Assembly (NCBI GenBank): GCA_009776565.1
Contig: WRNQ01000008.1
Coordinates: 1-22,799 of the forward strand
Length of the DNA stretch: 22,799 bases
Direction: 5' to 3'
Source of the DNA: Synergistaceae bacterium
GTDB lineage: Bacteria > Synergistota > Synergistia > Synergistales > Aminobacteriaceae
Each line of letters opens with the position of its first letter. Position 1 is the stretch's first letter. The notes beneath the pieces are model-generated. The model did not search any database and was not told the origin of the DNA. It saw only the letters and a list, made by a program, of their open reading frames with translations. The position numbers and the translations under genes were made by a program. Of this stretch, positions 5,602-13,102 are shown piece by piece.

Positions 5602-6972
5602 ATGCGGAGAAACGCAAATTATGTACATGGTTCACTGGCTGAAAAGGCCAACTATGATAAAAGACATGAATATGACAACGACGGCGCCTATTCCGCAAGG
5701 CGAGCCGGTCACCGGACCGAAACCCAACAACATGAAGCGTATGTTGAAACACAACATGGGGGCTATTACGATACGCAACGTGGGGGCTATTACGATACAC
5801 AACGTGGGGGCTATCACGAAACGCAAAATGGGGGCTATTATAATACACAACATGAGGGGTATATTGAAACACAACAAGGGGGCTATTATGATACACAACA
5901 TGGAGGTTATTTAGATACACGGCGCGGAAGTTATTTTGGCGCCAATCAAGGAGGCTATAATGACGCTCAACATGGTGGTTATTATGATACGCCACAAGGG
6001 GGCTATTATGATACAAACCACGAGGGCTATTATGATATATCACAACAAGGAGGCTATATCGGCGCCCAGCCTGAGAGAATAACCGCGAAGCAGACGGCGA
6101 GCCGGACAGCTGGCAAAACCGCTCCTAAAACAATGAGACAGACAGGGAGGCTAGTAGACCCACAGGCTGTGGGAGGGTATGATGGCCAAAGCGATGCACA
6201 GACTGCGATCAAAACTGCTTTGCATACCGCGAACCGGACTGCGAGCAAAACCGCTCTGCATGCCGCGGGCCGGACTGCGAGCAAAACCGCTTTACACGCC
6301 GAGGGCCGGGCTGCGAGCAAAACTGAGCTACAGACTGCGAGTGAAGCTGCGCTACAGACCGCAAGACATAATGATGGCCGAGCTGATCCGCAGACTGTAA
6401 GCGGGACCACAGGCCGGACGGGTTTAGCAAAAAGGGAGCGAAGAGCTCAACGAGAAGCAAAACTCGTCAGTAAAAAAAAGGACCAACAAAAAAAAGTAGA
6501 GCTCAGCGAAGAAGAAAAAGCGAAACTTGAAGAGGCAGCTTCAGAAAAGCACAAAATCCTATCAAAAGAACTGGATATGCGAAAAGAGCGAAGACGCGCC
6601 AGAGTTAAGTATATATGCATGATTCTTGTACTCTTCGTTGTATTTATAATGCTAATTTACAGGTACAGTATGGTTATTGAAATAGATAACACAGTTATTA
6701 GAAGTAATGCGGAGTTAAGTGGAATAAAAAACGCTGTCAATGTAACGCAAAAGGAGATAAACAGGGAAACAGATATTGAAAAGGTACAGCAATTGGCGGA
6801 AGAAAGGCTCGATATGCAAAAACCCGATTCACATCAATATATATATATTAGGGTACCCAGAAAGGATCATGCGTTATTAGGCTCGGAGACTGTCAGCAGT
6901 CCCACAGGCGAAGTGAGTACTGGTATAAGGAGCCGGATAGACGAGGTCGTTGAGAGGATTTGGCTTGATTGA
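5602..6972 (+). CDS. ftsL: FtsL-like divisome protein with a giant repeat-rich cytoplasmic tail
   Basis: 456 residues from ATG 5602 (GGGAGG 5 bases upstream); an earlier in-frame TTG at 5551 lies in the terminator U-tract and is unlikely. The C-terminal 120 residues look like FtsL: a basic stretch (KERRRARVKY), one membrane span (ICMILVLFVVFIMLIY, about residues 338-353), then a short extracellular coiled coil. That coil contains TDIEKVQQLAEERLDMQKPD and ends in QYIYIRVPR, as in clostridial FtsL. FtsL normally has about 100-130 residues and links FtsB/DivIC and FtsQ/DivIB to the FtsW-PBP pair. Here about 335 residues precede the span: fourteen Gly/Tyr octapeptides (44-156), Ala/Thr/Lys 12-mers (204-251) and a charged helix (about 277-335). 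The position between rsmH and the PBP supports the call. Confidence 0.8.
   Translation: MRRNANYVHGSLAEKANYDKRHEYDNDGAYSARRAGHRTETQQHEAYVETQHGGYYDTQRGGYYDTQRGGYHETQNGGYYNTQHEGYIETQQGGYYDTQHGGYLDTRRGSYFGANQGGYNDAQHGGYYDTPQGGYYDTNHEGYYDISQQGGYIGAQPERITAKQTASRTAGKTAPKTMRQTGRLVDPQAVGGYDGQSDAQTAIKTALHTANRTASKTALHAAGRTASKTALHAEGRAASKTELQTASEAALQTARHNDGRADPQTVSGTTGRTGLAKRERRAQREAKLVSKKKDQQKKVELSEEEKAKLEEAASEKHKILSKELDMRKERRRARVKYICMILVLFVVFIMLIYRYSMVIEIDNTVIRSNAELSGIKNAVNVTQKEINRETDIEKVQQLAEERLDMQKPDSHQYIYIRVPRKDHALLGSETVSSPTGEVSTGIRSRIDEVVERIWLD
5731..6069 (+). repeat. Fourteen 24-bp coding repeats (octapeptide GGYYDTQ-x)
   Basis: Units such as HGGYYDTQ, RGGYYDTQ, RGGYHETQ, NGGYYNTQ, HEGYIETQ and QGGYYDTP follow each other with an 8-residue period (one extra Gln in unit 13). 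Every unit keeps Tyr at position 4, and most keep Gly-Gly at 2-3. DNA units such as GGGGGCTATTACGATACGCA are similar but not identical, suggesting older duplications kept under protein-level constraint. Confidence 0.9.
6211..6354 (+). repeat. 36-bp coding repeats in ftsL (12-mer KTALHAAGRTAS)
   Basis: Units KTALHTANRTAS, KTALHAAGRTAS, KTALHAEGRAAS and the decayed KTELQTASEAAL recur every 36 bp. They are positively charged and Ala/Thr-rich, quite unlike the acidic/Tyr-rich repeats before them. They lie between the octapeptide array and the charged helix leading to the membrane span. Confidence 0.85.
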
Positions 6973-7158
6973 TGAGCTCAATTGATGGGCGTAATTGACA
7001 GACTTGATTGACGAGCTTGATAGATGAGCTTGATTGATGTACATGATTGATATGCTCGATTGATTGGCGTAATTGATAGACTTGGTTGATGAGCTTGATA
7101 GATGAGCTTGATTGATGGACATGATTGATATGCTTGATAGATGTGGACTTGATAGATT
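6964..7158 (+). repeat. Intergenic tandem repeat between ftsL and the PBP gene (78 bp plus sub-repeats)
   Basis: The block 6988-7065 (starting GGCGTAATTGACAG) is repeated at 7066-7143 with about 90% identity by eye, and a partial third GGCGTGG begins at 7159. Inside each copy, short units of the form GAGCTTGATTGAT/GAGCTTGATAGAT recur. The pattern begins on the last codons and stop of ftsL (CTTGATTGA). Many TGATG stop/start-like motifs occur. No protein is encoded. Confidence 0.85.
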
Positions 7159-7221
7159 GGCGTGGCTAAAACCTTACTGATTATTGGTTTGAAAGATAGA
7201 GGGAGGGGTAGACAAGTTTTG

Positions 7222-9408
7222 ATGGGGATTGATAAGGGCGTTAGAATCAGGATGCTGGCGCTTCTTTTTATTTTCACATTTGCAATACTGGCTTTGGCTA
7301 TAAGAGTTGGATACTTACAGTTTATTCAGGGGGAGTCGCTGTCTGAGATGGCATTCCGGCAGCAGAACCTGGGGATGGATATCAGCCCCAAGAGAGGGGC
7401 GATACTCGACAGAAACGGTGATGAGCTTGCCGTAAACGTACCTGTAGAAACTCTCACTATCAGTCCGAATGAAATTAGGAAAAGCATATTGGACAACAAA
7501 CTGACGAAAGATGAAGTTGTAAGAATGCTTGCAGATACACTTGGACTTGATAGAGATAGTGTGGCTGACAAATTAGACAAGGACAGCATCTATGAGATTC
7601 TTATCAAGAAAATCGATAAACAACTAGCTGATGAAGTCAGAGAGTCTATCTCACAAATTAAGCTGAGGGGCGTATATTTTACGGAAGACACAAAGAGGTT
7701 CTACCAGAACAAGAACTTAGCGGCCCATGTGATAGGCGCGACCGGCGTTGACAATCAAGGCTTAAGCGGGATCGAATTTGTGATGGAGGAATATATAAAA
7801 GGCGTCCCTGGGAAAATTATGGGCGAGGTTGACGCCAAGAACAGAGAAGTGCCGTTAAGAAGAGAGGAAAGGGTCGAGCCACAGGACGGATACAACGTTG
7901 TCCTGACGATTGACTCTACGATTCAGTATTATGCGACAAAAGCCCTTGAAAAAGCTATAGAGGAAAATGACGTAAGGCGAGGCGGCGTCATTATCATAAT
8001 GGATCCAAAGAACGGTGATATCCTTGCTCTTGTTTCAAAACCTGATTTTGATTTGAATGATCCCTTTGCCCCTCCACCCGGATATTTCCCGGATACGTGG
8101 AATGGAAGAAGCGCGGAGGGTGTTGAAATATTAAACAGCACAGTTTGGAGAAACAAAGCGATAATGGATACATATGAGCCGGGTTCGACATTTAAGGCGA
8201 TAACCGCCTCGGCGGGGCTCGAGGAAGGGACAATCTCCCTTGATTCGACTTTCGTCTGCAAACCGTTTGTAGGATATTATTCAAAACCGATAAACTGCTG
8301 GACTACAAGTGGCTCACATGGAACGCAGGATTTAACGCACGCGGTATATAACTCTTGTAACCCGGCGTTTATGCGTATTGCACTGAGCGTTGGAGTAGAC
8401 GCTTTTTATCGGTATGTAAGAGATTTCGGATTCTATGACAAGACTGACATCAGTCTTCCCGGTGAAACGAGGGGCATTTTTCAAGCGCAACCAAAGGAAC
8501 TGGACATGCTGGTCGCGTCATTTGGTCAACGTTTTACAGTGACTCCTATCCAGATGATAACGGCATATGCGGCTGTAGCCAACGGCGGGAGCCTTATGAA
8601 GCCTCGTCTGATTAAGGAACTGACTGACTCAGACGGAAACGTCGTTATGACGTTCAATCCCGAGACCATAAGAAAAGTTATTTCCAAAGAGACGTCTGAA
8701 GAGCTGAGAACAATACTCGAAGGGGTTGTGACAGAAGGCACAGGAAGAAACGCATATGTCAGCGGGTTCAGGGTCGCGGGTAAGACCGGAACATCGGAAA
8801 CCGTGGACGCCGGAAGATATATCGCATCCTTTTGCTCGTTTGCCCCGGCCGACAACCCGGCTATCTGCGCCCTCATTATGCTGGACGAGCCGATGGGGGA
8901 GGAATATATGGGGGGGGCGATTGCGGCGCCTGTGGCGCAGATGCTCTTCGAGGACATCCTCACGTATCTTAAAATTGAGAGGGAGTACACGGAAAGAGAC
9001 AGGAAGGCTCTTATTCGCGAGGCGCTGGCGCCGGAAGTGAGGGGTATGTCTGTGAGCGAAGCTACAAAGACGCTCAAGGACGCAGGATTGGATTATAAGG
9101 TGATCGGAGAGAAAGGGGAAACAGGAAAAAAGGTCGCAATGCAGATGCCGCCGGCTGATTCCAGGATTCCGTTGAAGTCGACCATATTTCTATATACCGA
9201 GAAGTCTGATGAACCGATGATGGTGGCTGTCCCCGACCTTCAAAACAAGACGGTGTATGAGGCGACGGAGACGTTGAAAAGGTACAATTTAAATATCAGG
9301 ATCAACGGATTAGGGGTTGCCAAATCCCAATCTGTGCAGCCCGACGTTCTTGTGGCTGAGGGCAGCATAATAGAAGTTTCATTCATATACACCGATAACA
9401 TCGAGTAA
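7222..9408 (+). CDS. ftsI: Class B penicillin-binding protein (septal or sporulation transpeptidase) with two PASTA domains
   Basis: 728 residues from ATG 7222 (GGGAGGGG 13 bases upstream; TTG 7219 and GTG 7162 are alternative starts, the last without a ribosome site). There is one N-terminal membrane span (about residues 11-30), then the dimerisation domain with SPKRGAILDRNGDELAVNV. The transpeptidase domain has the catalytic triad motifs GSTFK (S322, K325), SCN (378-380) and KTGTS (521-525). Two PASTA domains follow (about 603-660 and 667-724), which bind uncrosslinked peptidoglycan. It crosslinks septal peptidoglycan outside the membrane, partnered by FtsW and activated through FtsL. In Firmicutes the same architecture includes vegetative PBP2B/2X and the sporulation enzyme SpoVD; sequence alone does not separate them, but adjacency to ftsL favours a division role. 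Confidence 0.9.
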   Translation: MGIDKGVRIRMLALLFIFTFAILALAIRVGYLQFIQGESLSEMAFRQQNLGMDISPKRGAILDRNGDELAVNVPVETLTISPNEIRKSILDNKLTKDEVVRMLADTLGLDRDSVADKLDKDSIYEILIKKIDKQLADEVRESISQIKLRGVYFTEDTKRFYQNKNLAAHVIGATGVDNQGLSGIEFVMEEYIKGVPGKIMGEVDAKNREVPLRREERVEPQDGYNVVLTIDSTIQYYATKALEKAIEENDVRRGGVIIIMDPKNGDILALVSKPDFDLNDPFAPPPGYFPDTWNGRSAEGVEILNSTVWRNKAIMDTYEPGSTFKAITASAGLEEGTISLDSTFVCKPFVGYYSKPINCWTTSGSHGTQDLTHAVYNSCNPAFMRIALSVGVDAFYRYVRDFGFYDKTDISLPGETRGIFQAQPKELDMLVASFGQRFTVTPIQMITAYAAVANGGSLMKPRLIKELTDSDGNVVMTFNPETIRKVISKETSEELRTILEGVVTEGTGRNAYVSGFRVAGKTGTSETVDAGRYIASFCSFAPADNPAICALIMLDEPMGEEYMGGAIAAPVAQMLFEDILTYLKIEREYTERDRKALIREALAPEVRGMSVSEATKTLKDAGLDYKVIGEKGETGKKVAMQMPPADSRIPLKSTIFLYTEKSDEPMMVAVPDLQNKTVYEATETLKRYNLNIRINGLGVAKSQSVQPDVLVAEGSIIEVSFIYTDNIE

Positions 9409-9443
9409 TTAAACTGGCGTTTCCCCGGAGGGAAAAGGAAAAA

Positions 9444-9486
9444 GGGAAAAAGGAGAAAAGGGAAAAAGGAGAAAAGGGAAAAAGGG
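9444..9486 (+). repeat. Polypurine 16-bp tandem repeat ahead of murE
   Basis: The unit GGGAAAAAGGAGAAAA occurs at 9444-9459 and 9460-9475 with a partial third copy to 9486. The last units also supply the murE ribosome site (AAGGGAAT then ATG). Just upstream, TTTCCC-CGGA-GGGAAA (9420-9435) forms a small hairpin. The gap between the PBP stop and murE is otherwise empty. Confidence 0.85.
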
Positions 9487-9489
9487 AAT

Positions 9490-10965
9490 ATGAAGCTTTC
9501 TGAATTGATAGACGGACTTGACATAGTGGAAATAGACGGCGAGACAGAATTTGAGATAACAGGCGTTTATAGGGATCATAGGGCGTGCATGCCGGGTAGC
9601 CTGTTTGTTTGCATTGAGGGATTCAAAACGGACGGGCATTTATATATAGACAGCGCATTGGAAAATGGGGTTGTTGCGCTGATAGTTCAAAAGGAAGTTA
9701 AAGCTCCGACCGGTGTGACAGTAGTAAGAACAAAAAACACCAGATATGCCCTTGCTTTTGTATCGGACGTTTTTTTTGGTCACCCCTCGCGAAAACTGAC
9801 AATTGCCGGAATAACCGGTACGAAGGGGAAGACTACAATAACATATATGATCAGGTCAATTGCTAAAGCGGCGGGAATAAATAGCGGACTGATCGGAACA
9901 GTGGAGAATCTGATTGGCGACGAAAAAATCCACTCAGTCGTAACAACTCCGGAATCCTATGACCTACAGAGGATGCTATCTCATATGGTCGAGAAAGAAG
10001 TCGGTCTTGTCGCAATGGAGGTATCATCCCAAGGTTTGGCCCTGAACCGGGTGAGCTGCTGCGATTTCAACATAGGTGTATTCACGAACCTCTTTAATGA
10101 TCACATTTCTCCAAATGAGCACAAAGACATAGAGGATTATTTTAGCGCGAAATTAAAGCTATTTGATATGTGTGAGACAGGGCTTATAAACGCTGACTTT
10201 AAAGATGCGGACAGAGTGATGAAACATGCTGAACAAATGAATTGTAAGGTTTATACCTATGGGATTGATAGTAACGCCGATATAATGGCTAGGAATATAG
10301 CACATAATGTATCAGGAGACGAAATGTCAGTGAGTTTTGATCTGGTTTCCCCGTGGCTATCCGGCAGGATGGAGCTGGGACTGCCTGGGAAATTCAATCT
10401 GAGTAACGCTCTGGCGGCAATCGGCGTGTGTCTGTTGGTGGGAGTATCCCATGAGGCTATATGTGAAGGCATCAAGGCTGTTAAAGTAAGAGGTAGGGTT
10501 GAGATAGTAAAAGCCGGGCAGGATTTCTCTGTCATTGTCGATTACGCCCACAATGCCGCCAGCCTCGAAAACCTCCTGAAAATGCTTAGAGAATTCTGCG
10601 CCGAACGTATTATCACTGTCTTCGGATGTGGCGGAGACCGCGCAAAGGACAGACGGTTCGAAATGGGAGAAGTCTCCGGAAGACTGTCAGATTTGACTGT
10701 TATAACTTCAGATAACCCAAGGACGGAAGATCCAGTTTTAATCATAGAGAATATTGAGGAAGGCGTCAGAAAAACGAGTGGGGAATATATTAAGGTAGCC
10801 GACAGAAGGAAAGGGATTGAGTTTGCACTATGTCAGGCAAAAAAGGGAGACCTAGTGGTAATAGCAGGTAAAGGGCATGAGACCACTCAGGTTTTTTCCG
10901 ATCGAACAGAGCATTTTGACGATGTAGAAATAGCGAATGATATTCTGAGAGGGAAGATGGCGTAA
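9490..10965 (+). CDS. murE: UDP-MurNAc-L-Ala-D-Glu:meso-diaminopimelate ligase
   Basis: 491 residues, the normal length. ATG 9490 follows a purine-rich ribosome site formed by the repeat tract. The three Mur-ligase domains are visible: an N-terminal UDP-binding part (SLFVCIEGFKTDGH), a central ATPase with GITGTKGKTT (107-116), VTTPES, EVSSQGL and the carbamylated-lysine region FSAKLKLF, and a C-terminal domain with VDYAHNAASL and FGCGGDRAKDRR. The motif DNPRTEDP (408-415) is the signature for meso-diaminopimelate, so the wall is predicted to be DAP-type rather than lysine-type. It adds the third residue to the peptidoglycan stem peptide in the cytoplasm, just before MurF. Confidence 0.96.
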   Translation: MKLSELIDGLDIVEIDGETEFEITGVYRDHRACMPGSLFVCIEGFKTDGHLYIDSALENGVVALIVQKEVKAPTGVTVVRTKNTRYALAFVSDVFFGHPSRKLTIAGITGTKGKTTITYMIRSIAKAAGINSGLIGTVENLIGDEKIHSVVTTPESYDLQRMLSHMVEKEVGLVAMEVSSQGLALNRVSCCDFNIGVFTNLFNDHISPNEHKDIEDYFSAKLKLFDMCETGLINADFKDADRVMKHAEQMNCKVYTYGIDSNADIMARNIAHNVSGDEMSVSFDLVSPWLSGRMELGLPGKFNLSNALAAIGVCLLVGVSHEAICEGIKAVKVRGRVEIVKAGQDFSVIVDYAHNAASLENLLKMLREFCAERIITVFGCGGDRAKDRRFEMGEVSGRLSDLTVITSDNPRTEDPVLIIENIEEGVRKTSGEYIKVADRRKGIEFALCQAKKGDLVVIAGKGHETTQVFSDRTEHFDDVEIANDILRGKMA

Positions 10966-11000
10966 GCGTTTCGGTCCTATCCGATTTCTTATTCCTTTGG

Positions 11001-11054
11001 CAACTTAATCCCCAGGAACGCCAATGAAAAACAAGTTGTTGAAAGATTAAGTTG
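11001..11054. repeat. Perfect 10-bp inverted repeat with 34-base spacer
   Basis: CAACTTAATC (11001-11010) pairs with GATTAAGTTG (11045-11054); in RNA the stem extends by a G-U and a G-C pair. The spacer also contains CAAGTTGTT. It sits directly before repeat copy B and may be its terminal repeat or an mRNA-stabilising fold. No T-tract follows, so it is not a terminator. Confidence 0.5.
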
Positions 11055-11059
11055 TCATA

Positions 11060-11152
11060 CGCGATGCCGGATGAGGCGGCGCGCAAGCGCTTCGAACTCG
11101 TGAGGAGAAGGGAACCGCGCTTTACGCTCGTAAGGCGAAGGGAATCTCGCTT
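11060..11152. repeat. Dispersed GC-rich repeat, copy B, with 30-bp tandem units
   Basis: It is related to 5036-5100 (same order: CGCGA-x-GCCG, GAGGCGG, GCGC, AGCGC, CTCGTG, GGGAA). Here the 30-bp unit is duplicated: CTCGTGAGGAGAAGGGAACC... (11097-11126) and CTCGTAAGGCGAAGGGAATC... (11127-11156). Base composition differs sharply from the flanking genes. Confidence 0.5.
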
Positions 11153-11175
11153 CGCCGAGCCGAGCCGAGTCGGTT

Positions 11176-11192
11176 TGCGGGCGAAGCCCGCA
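11176..11192. repeat. Short strong GC hairpin
   Basis: TGCGGGC-GAA-GCCCGCA is a perfect 7-bp stem with a 3-base loop. It is not followed by a T-run, so termination is unlikely. It is probably part of the dispersed element in this gap. Confidence 0.5.
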
Positions 11193-11286
11193 TCAGTACG
11201 AATGAGGGCGAATCTACCTCATTACTCCCAAAGGCCATTCAAGTCTGGGTCACTTATTTTTTTGCGACTTTCGAAGAGAGGGAGGA

Positions 11287-12930
11287 ATGATCAAAAGTAT
11301 GAGGATTGCGGTGAAAGAGATCGAAATCGCCACAGAAGGGACAGTTGTTTCCGAGAACTGTACCGGCTATGTGAGCTGCATATCCACTGACACGAGAAAG
11401 GATTGCTATAATAGCCTGTTCATTCCGATTATCGGGCCGAATTTTGACGCGCATAATTATATAAATAACGCCTTTGAAAAAGGGGCGGCAGTTACCTTGA
11501 CCGATAGGGACGTTGATATAGAGGAGCGATTTAGGGACAGGGTGGTTATAAAGGTTGGAGACACTCTCAAGGCGATGGGTATGTTAGCCTCAGTGTACAG
11601 GCTGAAATTCAGCCCGAACGTTGTTGGTATAACAGGAAGCGCAGGCAAAACAACGACAAAGGATCTTGTCGCCCTTGTACTATCTAAGAAGTACAATGTG
11701 TTGAAGACGCCCGGAAATTTTAATAACGAAATTGGGCTTCCGTTGACAGTATTTAGACTGGATGAAAGCTATGATTCGTTAGTCTTAGAGATGGGAATGA
11801 ATTCGCCCGGGGAGATTTCAAGGCTTTCTAAAATCGGGCGGCCCGACTCAGCAATTATTACTAATATCGGTCTTGCTCATGTCGAAAAGCTTGGGAGTAA
11901 GCAGAATATCTTAAAGGCGAAGCTCGAAATCATCGATGGATTGTCAAAAAACGGGACGATGTTCTTAAATGGGGATGATACTCTTTTAAGTGGCTTGAGA
12001 GGCCTCATCGACAGACAAATCGTCTATTTTGGGATTGATGAGAACTTGGACGTGATTGCCTCGGATATCAAACTGAACGGTGATGAGGGCGTAGAATTTG
12101 AGTTTCAATGGCAACAGCGAAGTTACAAGGTAAACGTTCATATCGCTGGAGCGCATAATGTTCACAACGCCTTGGCCGCAGTTGCCGTCGGACTGCAAAA
12201 CGGCGTAAAGCCGGAGGATATCGTAGAGGCAATAGGAGAATACCGGCCTGGCAATATGAGAATGAATATTGTGCCGATCGGCGGAATCAAGATAATTGAC
12301 GATACGTACAACGCAAACCCCCAATCAATGTATGTTGCCATTGACGCCGCAATGGGCGTTGACTGCGGCGACGGTGATGATATTGGCGTTGGAGTTGGCG
12401 TTGGCGGCAGTAGTAGCGGATGGAGCGACAGCGACGGCAGGGGTGGCGGCGGTGGCAGGAGCAGTAGCGGTGGCGTGAGCGGTAGTGGTAGTGGTAGTGA
12501 TGGAAATATAAGCGATAACAGTGCTTATTATGGTGTTGACGGCAACAGCGACTTAAGCGGTAATAGAAGAAAAAAAAGCAGCATAGGCGGAAGGAGGATC
12601 GCGGTATTTGGGGAGATGTATGAATTGGGCGATATGACTGAACGATGCCACTTTGACGTCGGTGAATACGCGGCGTCGCATGGGATCGATATCCTGCTGG
12701 CTTTGGGCGGTCACGCTCAATACTATGTTGAAGGGGCGTCGTTGTGCAAGGAACGAAAATGCGAAGCATATGCGTTTTCCGGCAAGGATGAACTGATTGG
12801 ATTCCTGGCTGATATTGTTATGGATGGGGACCTTTTATTAGTAAAGGGGTCGCGAGGAGCAAAGATGGAAGAAGTTGTAGATGGATTTAAAGAAAGAATT
12901 CAAAAAAAGAGAACAAGACAAAAAATGTGA
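11287..12930 (+). CDS. murF: UDP-MurNAc-tripeptide:D-alanyl-D-alanine ligase with a Gly/Ser insert
   Basis: 547 residues against about 450 for the family. ATG 11287 follows AGAGGGAGGA directly; ATG 11299 is a possible alternative. Landmarks: STDTRKD (33-39), ATP loop GITGSAGKTTTKD (114-126), TPGNFNNEIGLPLTVF, LEMGMNSPGEI, ITNIGLAHVE, AGAHNVHNALAA and DDTYNANPQSM. The protein then breaks into about 79 residues rich in Gly, Ser and Asp (357-435) before resuming with RRIAVFGEMYELGD and LLVKGSRGAKMEEVV. In other MurF proteins the two flanking segments are separated by only 10-20 residues. The ligase adds D-Ala-D-Ala, completing the cytoplasmic precursor for MraY. All catalytic motifs are intact, so activity is expected. 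The last codon and stop (ATGTGA) form the first unit of a repeat tract. Confidence 0.93.
   Translation: MIKSMRIAVKEIEIATEGTVVSENCTGYVSCISTDTRKDCYNSLFIPIIGPNFDAHNYINNAFEKGAAVTLTDRDVDIEERFRDRVVIKVGDTLKAMGMLASVYRLKFSPNVVGITGSAGKTTTKDLVALVLSKKYNVLKTPGNFNNEIGLPLTVFRLDESYDSLVLEMGMNSPGEISRLSKIGRPDSAIITNIGLAHVEKLGSKQNILKAKLEIIDGLSKNGTMFLNGDDTLLSGLRGLIDRQIVYFGIDENLDVIASDIKLNGDEGVEFEFQWQQRSYKVNVHIAGAHNVHNALAAVAVGLQNGVKPEDIVEAIGEYRPGNMRMNIVPIGGIKIIDDTYNANPQSMYVAIDAAMGVDCGDGDDIGVGVGVGGSSSGWSDSDGRGGGGGRSSSGGVSGSGSGSDGNISDNSAYYGVDGNSDLSGNRRKKSSIGGRRIAVFGEMYELGDMTERCHFDVGEYAASHGIDILLALGGHAQYYVEGASLCKERKCEAYAFSGKDELIGFLADIVMDGDLLLVKGSRGAKMEEVVDGFKERIQKKRTRQKM
12355..12591 (+). repeat. Low-complexity Gly/Ser/Asp insert within murF
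   Basis: It encodes runs such as VGVGVGVGGSSSG, GRGGGGGRSSSGG and SGSGSGSDG. The DNA is built from GGCGGC, GGTAGT and related degenerate triplets, with imperfect GGTGGC/AGTAGC periodicity. Translation of the opposite strand gives Arg/His/Tyr-rich junk. Confidence 0.85.
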
Positions 12931-13077
12931 TAGAGAATGTGATAGAGAATGTTATAGAGAATGCGATAGAAAATGTGAAAGAAAATGTGAAGAGATTGTA
13001 ATTGAGAATGTGAAAGAAAATGTGAAGAGATTGTAATTGAGAATGTGAAAGAAAATGTGAAGAGATTGTAATTAAGA
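12925..13077 (+). repeat. Compound tandem repeat between murF and mraY (12-bp then 35-bp units)
   Basis: Four 12-bp units (ATGTGATAGAGA, same, ATGTTATAGAGA, ATGCGATAGAAA; 12925-12972) begin on the final Met codon and stop of murF. Three 35-bp units follow (12973-13007, 13008-13042, 13043-13077), each starting ATGTGAAAGAAAATGTGAAG and nearly identical. A last partial unit supplies the mraY ribosome site (GGAG, 13088-13091). Confidence 0.92.
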
Positions 13078-13102
13078 ATGTGAAGAATGGAGTAATAACC
13101 AA

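Larger units (their letters stand above)
10966..11286. other. Gene-free stretch between murE and murF
   Basis: It holds a long inverted repeat (11001-11054), copy B of the dispersed GC-rich repeat (11060-11152), a strong short hairpin (11176-11192) and the murF ribosome site. The open frame across it (11052-11390) translates to Arg-rich repeat sequence (LVRRREPRFT, LVRRRESRFA). It has no ribosome site and overlaps the murF start, so it is not counted as a gene. Confidence 0.6.

Noticed and set aside
5600..6043. Minus-strand Tyr/His/Asn-rich open frame opposite the ftsL repeats
   Set aside because: Long frames opposite tandem coding repeats stay open automatically; the plus strand has the FtsL domain and ribosome site.
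6978..7277. Minus-strand Ser/Ile/Tyr-rich open frames over the ftsL-PBP repeat
   Set aside because: Repeat translation only, open in several frames, and overlapping the PBP start.
11052..11390. Arg-rich open frame over repeat copy B
   Set aside because: Overlaps the start of murF and is a translation of the 30-bp repeat; no ribosome site.
12287..12769. Minus-strand Arg/His/Tyr-rich open frame opposite the murF insert
   Set aside because: Shadow of the Gly/Ser triplet repeats; composition is not protein-like.
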